Source of the DNA: Bacillota bacterium
Lineage (GTDB): Bacteria; Bacillota; Limnochordia; Darwinibacteriales; Darwinibacteriaceae
Assembly: GCA_012837925.1 (NCBI GenBank)
Contig: DUQE01000123.1
Coordinates: forward strand, 1 to 36,673
Length of the DNA stretch: 36,673 nucleotides
Direction: 5' to 3'
The notes below the pieces were generated by a model. That model did not search any database. It was not told where the DNA came from and saw only the letters and a program-made list of their open reading frames with translations. Shown here one piece after another: positions 17,598-25,332 of this stretch (positions within the stretch are counted from its first letter, which is position 1; every line of letters begins with the position of its first letter). A program made the position numbers and the translations under genes.

Positions 17598-19328
17598 ATG
17601 CTCAGGGAAGCAGTGCATCATATAGCCCACGGAAACTACGCCTACCCAGTGTCAGAAGACACGTTGCGAGTCATGCTCCGCACGGCGAAGGGCGATATGA
17701 AGAGAGTCAGTGTGCTCTACCAAGACCGCTACGGAGGTTCGGAACCCTTTGTGGCCACCATGGAGGTTGTGGCGGAGGATGAGTTATTTTCCTTCTATCA
17801 GGTAGATCTCAAGCTTGATACTAAACGTTTCGGTTATGTCTTCTTGCTCGATGATGGGAAGAATCAGGTTTTTTATACCGAGAAGGGTTTCTTCGACGAT
17901 GTTCCGCCCAACACCCAGTTTCACTACCCCTACATAGCAATTCGGGATCTATGGGAGCCACCAAAATGGGCGCAGGGCGCAGTCGTCTATCAGATCTTTC
18001 CTGAACGCTTTGCCAACGGTGATCCGACCAACGATCCGTCAAACGTGGAGCCTTGGGATGCGCAGCCAACCGTGACGAGTCAAAAGGGCGGCGATCTCCA
18101 GGGAGTGATTGATCGTTTTGGACATCTTGTCGATCTGGGAGTTGATGTGATTTACTTCACTCCGATTTTTGAGGCGCCAAGCAATCACAAGTATGATACG
18201 GTAGACTATTACCGGATTGATCCGCATTTTGGCGATGAGGACACAGTACGAAAGCTCATCGAACTCGCCCATGAAAATGGCATCAAGGTAGTCTTTGACG
18301 CCGTATTTAACCACAGCGGTTATGGTTTCTTTGCATTCCAAGACGTACTTGAACATGGCGAAGACTCGCCCTATGCGCATTGGTTTAACATTGACAGCTT
18401 CCCGGTACAAACGGAACCGCCGAACTACGAGACATTTGCCAACCAGATCGCGACTATGCCCAAACTCATGACCTGTCACGATGATGTCAAAGAGTATTTC
18501 CTAGAAGTGGGCCGGTACTGGGTGAGGGAGTTTGGTATCGATGGCTGGCGTCTCGACGTCGCCAATGAGATCGATCACCACTTCTGGCGCGAGTTTAGAG
18601 AGGCGGTCAAGTCAGAGAATCCTGATGCGCTAATTGTGGGCGAACTATGGCATGAAGCCAGCGAGTGGGTACGAGGAGACCAGTTTGATTCTGTAATGAA
18701 CTATTCCTTCCAGTATGCATGCCTTGACTTTTTTGCCAAGAACACGATTCGTGCACGTGCTTTCGCTAATCGCCTGGCCAAGGTTCAGGTCAACCACACG
18801 CAAGCCGTAAACCTAAGCATGTTCAATCTCCTGGACTCCCATGATACCGAGAGATTCTTGACTACCTGTGGGGGTAATGTACAGAAAATGGCTTTGGCAG
18901 TAGCCTTCCAACTAACCTATGAAGGTGCGCCCATGATCTACTACGGCGACGAGGTAGGCATGGAAGGGTTCAACGATCCCGATTGTCGGCGTGGTATGAT
19001 TTGGGATCCTAACGAGCAAAACGAAGATCTATTAGCCTGGTATCGCAGACTCATAGCCTTGCGGAGAGAACATCCCGTATTGCGCTTAGGGCACTGTAAG
19101 ACAGTGTGGGCTGATAGTGCGACTAACATCTACGGGTTCGTGCGTTTCAACGAGGGAGAACAGGTTCTTGTCCTCCTAAATAATCAAGCCAAACCACAAA
19201 GCGTTGACTTGACAGTGGTTGCCTGGCCTGTGGCTGTGCCGAAACAGGTCCGAGATTTACTAACAGACGAGAAGTTTGCCTTGGGTGAGGTTCTACTTGA
19301 ACCCTACGGCGCAAGAATTCTAAGCTAG
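17598..19328 (+). CDS. GH13 alpha-glycosidase (neopullulanase / cyclomaltodextrinase type), no signal peptide seen
   Basis: Regions VVFDAVFNHSG, DGWRLDVANEID, VGELWHEA and LLDSHDTERF; preceded by a beta-rich N-terminal domain. Confidence 0.92.
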   Translation: MLREAVHHIAHGNYAYPVSEDTLRVMLRTAKGDMKRVSVLYQDRYGGSEPFVATMEVVAEDELFSFYQVDLKLDTKRFGYVFLLDDGKNQVFYTEKGFFDDVPPNTQFHYPYIAIRDLWEPPKWAQGAVVYQIFPERFANGDPTNDPSNVEPWDAQPTVTSQKGGDLQGVIDRFGHLVDLGVDVIYFTPIFEAPSNHKYDTVDYYRIDPHFGDEDTVRKLIELAHENGIKVVFDAVFNHSGYGFFAFQDVLEHGEDSPYAHWFNIDSFPVQTEPPNYETFANQIATMPKLMTCHDDVKEYFLEVGRYWVREFGIDGWRLDVANEIDHHFWREFREAVKSENPDALIVGELWHEASEWVRGDQFDSVMNYSFQYACLDFFAKNTIRARAFANRLAKVQVNHTQAVNLSMFNLLDSHDTERFLTTCGGNVQKMALAVAFQLTYEGAPMIYYGDEVGMEGFNDPDCRRGMIWDPNEQNEDLLAWYRRLIALRREHPVLRLGHCKTVWADSATNIYGFVRFNEGEQVLVLLNNQAKPQSVDLTVVAWPVAVPKQVRDLLTDEKFALGEVLLEPYGARILS

Positions 19329-19331
19329 ATG

Positions 19332-19358
19332 GAGGGGCCTTGAGGCCCCTCGTTTTTT
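19332..19358 (+). terminator. Intrinsic terminator of the glycosidase gene
   Basis: GAGGGGCCTTGAGGCCCCTC followed by GTTTTTT. Confidence 0.9.
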
Positions 19359-19361
19359 GCA

Positions 19362-20147
19362 CTAGAACACGGGTACAATGGAACCATCGTACGTTTCTAT
19401 GATAAAGTCTCGTACGTCAACACTGATCAAGGCCTCGGCTAGCTTGAGAAGAAGGGGGTTATCCTTGTCGTCAGCGCGTACGGCGAGGATGTTGACATAC
19501 GGTGACTCCGCCCCTTCGAGAAAGAGAGCATCGGTAGCGGGATTGAGGTTGGCTTGTAGTGCGTAGTTGCCGTTAATGATGGCAGCATCAACATCTGGAA
19601 GGCTCCTTGTCAACTGAGCAGCCTCAAGCTCTACAAAGCGGATCTGCCCTTTGTTCTCTCGAATGTCGAAGACTGTTGGGGTACTTCCCGCTTCTGGGTG
19701 CAGTGCAATCAATCCTGCTGCTTGTAGTAAGAGCAACGCACGGCCCCCGTTTGTCACGTCGTTAGGTATGGCAATTGTTGCTTTAGTGGGTAGAGCTTCC
19801 AGAGAAGTATACCGATGGGAGTATATGCCTAGAGGTTCAACGTGCACACCGACCAAAGCCACCAGATCGGCTCCGGAATCTTCGTTGAAGGATTCTAAGT
19901 AGGGAATGTGCTGGAAGAAGTTGGCGTCCAGTTCGCCTTCCTGCAGCGCCAGATTGGGGGTTAGATAATCGGTGAACTCCACGATGTCCAACCCGATTCC
20001 GGCGTCCGCTAGGATCGGGACGACAACGTTCAGAATTTCGGCATGGGGAATCGGTGTTGCTCCCACCCTAAGCGTGGCTGCGAAACTAGCACTGGAGCCC
20101 AGCAGAGTCAGTATCAATACAGTTGCGATTACGAATGTCTTTTTCAT
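19362..20147 (-). CDS. metQ: Methionine ABC transporter substrate-binding protein (NlpA/MetQ family)
   Basis: LRVGATPIPHAEILNVVVPILADAGIGLDIVEFTDYLTPNLALQEGELDANFFQHIPYLE. Signal peptide present but without a lipobox cysteine. Confidence 0.92.
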   Translation of the reverse strand: MKKTFVIATVLILTLLGSSASFAATLRVGATPIPHAEILNVVVPILADAGIGLDIVEFTDYLTPNLALQEGELDANFFQHIPYLESFNEDSGADLVALVGVHVEPLGIYSHRYTSLEALPTKATIAIPNDVTNGGRALLLLQAAGLIALHPEAGSTPTVFDIRENKGQIRFVELEAAQLTRSLPDVDAAIINGNYALQANLNPATDALFLEGAESPYVNILAVRADDKDNPLLLKLAEALISVDVRDFIIETYDGSIVPVF

Positions 20148-20159
20148 GGGTCATTCCTC

Positions 20160-20819
20160 CTAATTGCGATGGTAGAATTTTCGGGCGACTGCGTCGCCAA
20201 GCATTTGAATTCCTTGCACTAACAACACAAGGATAATCACCGTCATCAGCATGATATCACCTCGAAAACGTTGGTAGCCGTAGCGGATGGCCAAGTCGCC
20301 CAGACCTCCGCCTCCGATGGAACCAGCCATTGCGGAATATCCTACCAGGTTCACTGCGGTGACCGTGACGGCCAAGACAAGACCAGGTAACGCTTCGGGA
20401 ATCATTACTTTATAGATAATCTGTGGGGGCGTGGCCCCCATACTCTCCGCCGCCTCGATCACTCCTGCATCCACTTCCCTTAAGGCGCCGTCTACGAGCC
20501 GGGCTACGAACGGAGTGGCCGCAACGGTCAGAGGTACGATGGCGGCCGTTGTCCCGATCGAGGTACCTGCAATCAGGCGAGTAAAAGGGATAATCGCCAC
20601 CATCAGAATGATGAAGGGAATGGAGCGACCAAGATTGACTATACCTCCGCAAACGCGGTGGAGAAATGGCTGTTCTAGTATGTGACCAGGTGCGGTCGTG
20701 GTCAAAAGAACACCCACAGGTAACCCAGCTAGGGTCGCCAGGAATGTAGCGATACTGACCATCCTTAATGTATCGAGCGTCCCGTTCCAGAGCATGGACA
20801 AGATGGCTTGGTTGATCAC
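20160..20819 (-). CDS. metI: Methionine ABC transporter permease
   Basis: GTLDTLRMVSIATFLATLAGLPVGVLL, AAESMGATPPQIIYKVMIPEALPGLV, YSAMAGSIGGGGLGDLAIRYGYQRF. Confidence 0.95.
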   Translation of the reverse strand: MINQAILSMLWNGTLDTLRMVSIATFLATLAGLPVGVLLTTTAPGHILEQPFLHRVCGGIVNLGRSIPFIILMVAIIPFTRLIAGTSIGTTAAIVPLTVAATPFVARLVDGALREVDAGVIEAAESMGATPPQIIYKVMIPEALPGLVLAVTVTAVNLVGYSAMAGSIGGGGLGDLAIRYGYQRFRGDIMLMTVIILVLLVQGIQMLGDAVARKFYHRN

Positions 20820-21817
20820 GGGTTAAACACCTCCACTTCTACTTGGTTTTCTTGAAGAAATGCGATCGACTGGGAGCGTTGCTCGTTGGACCCTACAAGC
20901 TCCACAAGCAGGATGCCAAAAGGCGCGGTCTTTAACTGATCGATTCGTCCGTAGAGAATGTTCACGTCCACGCCACAGGTGCGAACCAACTGGGCGATTA
21001 CAGGCTGATGCACCTTCTGATTGGCAAACGTCAATCGCAGAATCGTATTGCCGGTAGACTGGAGTGCAGAGGGAAGCTTAGGATCCCAGAAACCCTGGAG
21101 CATGCTGCGAGCTGCTCTGGACCTGGGACGAGTAAACACGTCCACAACACGCCCTGTTTCTTGCACGGTGCCGTTTTCCATAACAGCAACTTGATCACAG
21201 ATCTCTTGAATGACCTGCATCTCATGCGTGATCACAATGATTGTCAGCTTCAAGCGTTCGTTAATATCCTTCAAAAGGCGTAGCACAGATATTGTGGTAT
21301 CTGGGTCAAGGGCGGAGGTGGCTTCATCACAGAGTAGGAGGCGTGGTTGGGTTGCCAGTGCGCGAGCGATCCCAACCCTTTGCTTCTGACCACCACTGAG
21401 TTGCCCGGGATAGCCCTGAAGCTTGTCAGTAAGTCCAACTAACTCGGCCAAGACTGTAACCCTTTCCACGATGTCTTTCTTAGGATACCGAGCAAGCTCT
21501 AGGGGGAAGGCGATGTTTTGGAAGACTGTACGCGAGTTAAGCAGGTTGAAGTGTTGAAAGACCATGCCGATTCTCTTACGAGACTTGCTCAACTCCTTCG
21601 GAGAGAGACTGTTCATGAGGACTCCATCGACCCATACCTCGCCTGAATCGGGTCGTTCCAGCATGTTAATGCAGCGTACGAGGGTGGACTTCCCTGCGCC
21701 GCTCTGGCCGATAATTCCGAAAATCTCGCCTGATGGAATCGACAAATCAACACCCCTGAGCGCGTGAACAGATGCCCTTCCCTCAAACGTTTTGTGTACA
21801 TTCTTGAACTCAATCAC
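20816..21817 (-). CDS. metN: Methionine ABC transporter ATP-binding protein with C-terminal NIL domain
   Basis: Walker A GQSGAGKSTL, signature LSGGQKQRVGIARAL, Walker B LLLCDEATSALDP, and a C-terminal NIL-like region. Confidence 0.96.
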   Translation of the reverse strand: MIEFKNVHKTFEGRASVHALRGVDLSIPSGEIFGIIGQSGAGKSTLVRCINMLERPDSGEVWVDGVLMNSLSPKELSKSRKRIGMVFQHFNLLNSRTVFQNIAFPLELARYPKKDIVERVTVLAELVGLTDKLQGYPGQLSGGQKQRVGIARALATQPRLLLCDEATSALDPDTTISVLRLLKDINERLKLTIIVITHEMQVIQEICDQVAVMENGTVQETGRVVDVFTRPRSRAARSMLQGFWDPKLPSALQSTGNTILRLTFANQKVHQPVIAQLVRTCGVDVNILYGRIDQLKTAPFGILLVELVGSNEQRSQSIAFLQENQVEVEVFNP

Positions 21818-21834
21818 AAAACTCCCCCTCTACG

Positions 21835-21863
21835 AAAAAAACCTCTTCCCGAAAGAAGAGGTT
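21835..21863 (-). terminator. Riboswitch expression-platform terminator upstream of metN
   Basis: On the minus strand: AAACCTCTTCTTTCGGGAAGAGGTTT followed by a T-run. Confidence 0.88.
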
Positions 21864-21902
21864 TGGTCATTTAGGTGTCTAAATGAATACAAAACGTCTC
21901 TC

Positions 21903-22013
21903 CTCTCATCTCTCTGAACAGAACGTTCAGCTGGAATTGGCACCCTGTGTTCAGAAACTAACACGGGTTGCCGGGCTTCATAGGGCCAGTCCCTCCGCCA
22001 CTCTCGATAAGAG
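21903..22013 (-). ncRNA. SAM-I (S-box) riboswitch upstream of metNIQ
   Basis: Minus strand: CTCTTATCGAGAGTGGCGGAGGGACTGGCCCTATGAAGCCCGGCAACCC ... GGGTGCCAATTCCAGC ... GATGAGAG. Confidence 0.95.
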
Positions 22014-22041
22014 TAGTAAATTGTTGTATGTAATTAGCATA

Positions 22042-22070
22042 ATTATATGGATGATGTACGACCTTGTCAA
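22042..22070 (-). promoter_or_regulatory. Sigma-A-type promoter with perfect consensus hexamers, driving the metNIQ riboswitch
   Basis: Minus strand: TTGACA - 17 nt - TATAAT, just upstream of the riboswitch. Confidence 0.9.
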
Positions 22071-22195
22071 TGGTAAAAAATATTAGTTTATTGTCAAGTC
22101 GCGAACGAACATTCCTAGCTATGTCAGGAAAAACATGTTATAGTAAAAATAGGATTGCCAAGCTCTATGTGTTGGGGTAGCAGGGAGGCACCACT

Positions 22196-23380
22196 ATGAC
22201 GAACAAGCTCTTGTCGACGAAAACCCTCGAAGACATTCTGAATCGCACACGGGGAGCCCTAGAAGATGGGCGTGCACAGATGTATGAGGTGGCCGAAGCG
22301 GCTCGCATTGAATGCCGTCGAACCGAGGCCGTTTTCAAGGACGTACAAGCCGAGATGCGAGAGGCCATCCGTGATGTGGAGCGGTTGACTGCCCGATTTT
22401 CTCGGATAAAACTAGACCTATTTGAGTCCAATAAAAATTTTAGTGAATATAGCGAAGAAGAAAAAAGGTTGATTTATGAGGAAGCCACCCAGGTGCGGGA
22501 AGCACTTACGGCGGCGAAAGAACGTGAGCGGCTCTTACGTGTGCGAAGGGATAACCTAGAGCAAACACTGGCCAAACTACAGGAAATTGCGGCCAAGGCT
22601 GAACGCTTGGTATCGCAGGTTGGTGTGGCTTTAACCTGTCTTTCCAGCAACATCTCGGATGTGAACGAGCAGATAGAAAACTTCCAGGCACGTGAACAAG
22701 CGGGTCAAGAGTTGATCCGAGGTCAAGAGCTTGAGCGAAGACGCATGGCTAGTGCCCTCCACGATGGACCGGTGCAAGATCTTGCCAATGTAATGGTCCA
22801 ACTGGAGATTTGCGAAAGACTCTATGATGCCGGTCAACATGAGGCCGCTTTCGAGAGTTTTGTTCGACTGAAGGGGTTCACCCAGGCAAGCATTGCGCAA
22901 TTACGGAACATTATCTACGATCTTAACCCCATGACACTTGATGATTTGGGTTTGGTTCTGACCATCAAGAATGGCCTCAGCAATTTCTCTAAGCAAACGG
23001 CGATCTCTACTGACTTTGTATTGTTAGGCACGGAAGTCCGCTTGGATAATCAAATAGAAATGGCTGTGTTCAGGATCGTTCAGGAAGCCCTGAATAACTG
23101 CCGGAAACATGCGAATCCAGATCGGGTCCAGGTGACGTTGGAGTACTCGAATCGATACATAAGTGCTGAAATAAAGGATGATGGTGTAGGCTTTGATATG
23201 CCTGATATCCAACATAAGCTTCGAACGGGCAAGCACTATGGGATGCTCAGTATGCAGAACCGTGCCAACGCCCTTAATGGCTCGGTGCAGATCCAAAGTG
23301 AACCCTGTAAAGGAGCAAGAGTATTAGTAAGAATCCCGTTGACCGAGGGCAAAGGAGTGGACAGGGATTGCGTAACATAA
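22196..23380 (+). CDS. degS: DegS-like sensor histidine kinase
   Basis: Long N-terminal coiled coil, HisKA_3 motif ELERRRMASALHDGPVQDLANVMVQLE, HATPase motifs EALNNCRKHANPDRV and DDGVGFD. Confidence 0.92.
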   Translation: MTNKLLSTKTLEDILNRTRGALEDGRAQMYEVAEAARIECRRTEAVFKDVQAEMREAIRDVERLTARFSRIKLDLFESNKNFSEYSEEEKRLIYEEATQVREALTAAKERERLLRVRRDNLEQTLAKLQEIAAKAERLVSQVGVALTCLSSNISDVNEQIENFQAREQAGQELIRGQELERRRMASALHDGPVQDLANVMVQLEICERLYDAGQHEAAFESFVRLKGFTQASIAQLRNIIYDLNPMTLDDLGLVLTIKNGLSNFSKQTAISTDFVLLGTEVRLDNQIEMAVFRIVQEALNNCRKHANPDRVQVTLEYSNRYISAEIKDDGVGFDMPDIQHKLRTGKHYGMLSMQNRANALNGSVQIQSEPCKGARVLVRIPLTEGKGVDRDCVT

Positions 23381-24033
23381 ATGTGCTGATAGTGGACGAC
23401 CATCCCCTCTTGCGACAAGGCCTAAGCAGGCTCTTGGAACTGGAGGGAGGTATCAACGTAGTGGGGCAGGCCAGTAATGGCGTCGAAGCGCTACGCTTAA
23501 TGGACGAGTTGGAGCCAGATGTCTTGTTACTTGATATCAACATGCCTGGTATGAACGGGATTGATGTGGCAAAGACCGTGCGCATGGAACACCCTGACAC
23601 CGAGGTACTCGTCTTGACAATCCATGACAACGAGTCCTATGTGAATGAAATGATTCGTGTAGGCGCAAAGGGTTATCTCTTGAAAGACGCCGAACCTCGC
23701 GAAGTGGTCCAGGCCATCAAGAGGGTGGCTACAGGCGAGACCGTCTATTCGACCCATCTGATGGAACGTGTTATGGAGCGCTACCACCATATGGAGGTGC
23801 AGTATAGTCGCCTGCATAGTGCAGCGGCCATCAACGAGTTAGAGTTGACAGAACGAGAAATGGAGATTCTTCAATACATTGTTGAAGGACTAAGCAACAA
23901 AGAGATTGCCAACACACTCTATATCAGTGAGAAGACGGTGAAGAATCACATCACAAACTTGCTCAGGAAACTTGAGGTGGACGACAGGACGCAAGCTGCA
24001 GTCTTTGCAGTAAGTCACGGTATGTTCACCTAG
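23368..24033 (+). CDS. degU: DegU-like NarL/FixJ response regulator
   Basis: NVLIVDDHPLLRQGLSRLLELEG receiver, DVLLLDINMPGMNGID, C-terminal LuxR HTH LTEREMEILQYIVEGLSNKEIANTLYISEKTVKNHITNLLRKL; overlaps the degS 3' end. Confidence 0.92.
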   Translation: MRNINVLIVDDHPLLRQGLSRLLELEGGINVVGQASNGVEALRLMDELEPDVLLLDINMPGMNGIDVAKTVRMEHPDTEVLVLTIHDNESYVNEMIRVGAKGYLLKDAEPREVVQAIKRVATGETVYSTHLMERVMERYHHMEVQYSRLHSAAAINELELTEREMEILQYIVEGLSNKEIANTLYISEKTVKNHITNLLRKLEVDDRTQAAVFAVSHGMFT

Positions 24034-24710
24034 TAGGCTGTAAGCTGGCCGAGGAATTCCAGATCATTAATCAGCAGTCGGAATCGGCAACCTAGAACAA
24101 TCGAGGCCTCTTTGCACATTTCCATCCGGGTGAGGTAGATTTCGAAGAAATCCATGATTTGGCACACTTCTTGGTCGAAGGCGATTTCCAGCGTAATCAT
24201 CTTTCGCTCTTTATCTACATAGAGTTTGCTGTCAGTGATAGCTAGATTTACTCGATCGTGGATACCCGGGCGTTCCTCACTGTCGATACGGCTGGCCCTA
24301 GTGCGGTGCGCATCACTTTTGTCCGCAAGAATGAGGGCTGAGGCTACCGGACTAACCGCTTTACCGATTTCCTCCTCGTGGTTTCCGATGGCAGTAATGA
24401 TCGTGCAGATTTCTTCCAGGTCCATACCTAGACGTCGAAGTTCATAGTAGACGATGTTTGCTCCCGATATGGAGTGATGTTTACGATTCAAAAGGTTTCC
24501 GATGTCATGAAGATAACCTGCTATCGCTCCGAGCTCAACAGTGCGGTCATCGAACCCCAACTCCGCTAGAAGGTGGGCTGTCATCTTTGATACATAGGAA
24601 ACATGTCTGAGACCATGGTCCGTATATCCACGAGCCCTGAGATAGGCACTGGAATTGTCGATCAGAGTCAAGAACACGGGATCTTCCTGAATATCCTTAA
24701 GGGTTAGCAT
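24030..24710 (-). CDS. HD-domain metal-dependent phosphohydrolase
   Basis: GLRHVSYVSKMTAHLL, GYLHDIGNLLNRKHHSISGANIV, IGNHEEEIG. Confidence 0.85.
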   Translation of the reverse strand: MLTLKDIQEDPVFLTLIDNSSAYLRARGYTDHGLRHVSYVSKMTAHLLAELGFDDRTVELGAIAGYLHDIGNLLNRKHHSISGANIVYYELRRLGMDLEEICTIITAIGNHEEEIGKAVSPVASALILADKSDAHRTRASRIDSEERPGIHDRVNLAITDSKLYVDKERKMITLEIAFDQEVCQIMDFFEIYLTRMEMCKEASIVLGCRFRLLINDLEFLGQLTAY

Positions 24711-24737
24711 TTCTTGGGCCTCCTTTTTGTTTTCTTA

Positions 24738-24766
24738 GTTATATCATAGGGAAGTATCCTTGACAA
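24738..24766 (-). promoter_or_regulatory. Sigma-A-like promoter of the HD-domain gene
   Basis: Minus strand: TTGTCA - 17 nt - TATAAC. Confidence 0.75.
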
Positions 24767-24790
24767 GCAATTAGAATGGCGGTTTTTACC

Positions 24791-24819
24791 CAATGGTCCT
24801 ATAAAAAATAGGACCATTG
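24791..24819. repeat. Perfect 12-bp inverted repeat with 5-nt A loop
   Basis: CAATGGTCCTAT AAAAA ATAGGACCATTG. No following T-run on either strand. Confidence 0.9.
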
Positions 24820-24878
24820 TCCAGTGTTCGGTTTTTAACGAACGTGTTACACTAAGTTCAAGAAAATCATTGAAAAAG

Positions 24879-24919
24879 CAGTGGCCACCCCCAACCCCAA
24901 CCCCCGGCTACTGTTTTTT
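24879..24919 (+). terminator. Terminator-like hairpin with C-rich 19-nt loop (possible sRNA 3' end or leader attenuator)
   Basis: CAGTGGCC - ACCCCCAACCCCAACCCCC - GGCTACTG - TTTTTT. No annotated + strand gene lies between the start of the divergent HD gene and this hairpin. Confidence 0.65.
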
Positions 24920-25006
24920 CTATATGTGCTAGCCTTTTGTGGACATTGTATATGCTGGTGAATACTATATTCAAGAAACTGAATGTAATGGGTGGGAGGG
25001 TGTCCT

Positions 25007-25219
25007 ATGGAAGAAAAAAACCTTTCTCTCCTTACCCCGAGGGAGCGCGAGGTCTTGAAGCTGATAGCTCAGGGTCTTTCTAATGGGGAGATTGCTTCGG
25101 CCTTGTTCATAAGCCAGCATACGGTGAAGAATCATGTAAGTAACATCTATCGCAAGCTGGGTGAGCATGATCGAACAAAGGTGGCGTTATTGGCTGCTAT
25201 GGAAGATGCGAAGGAATAA
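25007..25219 (+). CDS. Stand-alone LuxR-type HTH protein (GerE-like, 70 aa)
   Basis: MEEKNLSLLTPREREVLKLIAQGLSNGEIASALFISQHTVKNHVSNIYRKLGEHDRTKVALLAAMEDAKE with no receiver domain; GGGAGG 7 nt before ATG 25007. Confidence 0.85.
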   Translation: MEEKNLSLLTPREREVLKLIAQGLSNGEIASALFISQHTVKNHVSNIYRKLGEHDRTKVALLAAMEDAKE

Positions 25220-25332
25220 AATAGAGAGGAGAAGGCGGCATTTACGTGGCGGGTGGATGTCGCTTTCTTGCCTGCAGGATTTGCTCCTATAGGCAGAGAA
25301 GAATGTGTTGCCCAGGGTCTAAGGAGGCCCTT

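Noticed and set aside
17598-19328. GH13 glycosidase as part of the exported three-gene cassette
   Set aside because: No signal peptide seen and a familiar cytoplasmic neopullulanase-type enzyme; probably only a neighbour, though co-transcription is possible because no terminator was seen between them.
24887-24905. C-rich tract as a simple-sequence repeat or CRISPR-like element
   Set aside because: Too short, no regular repeat/spacer structure, and it sits exactly in the loop of a terminator-like hairpin.
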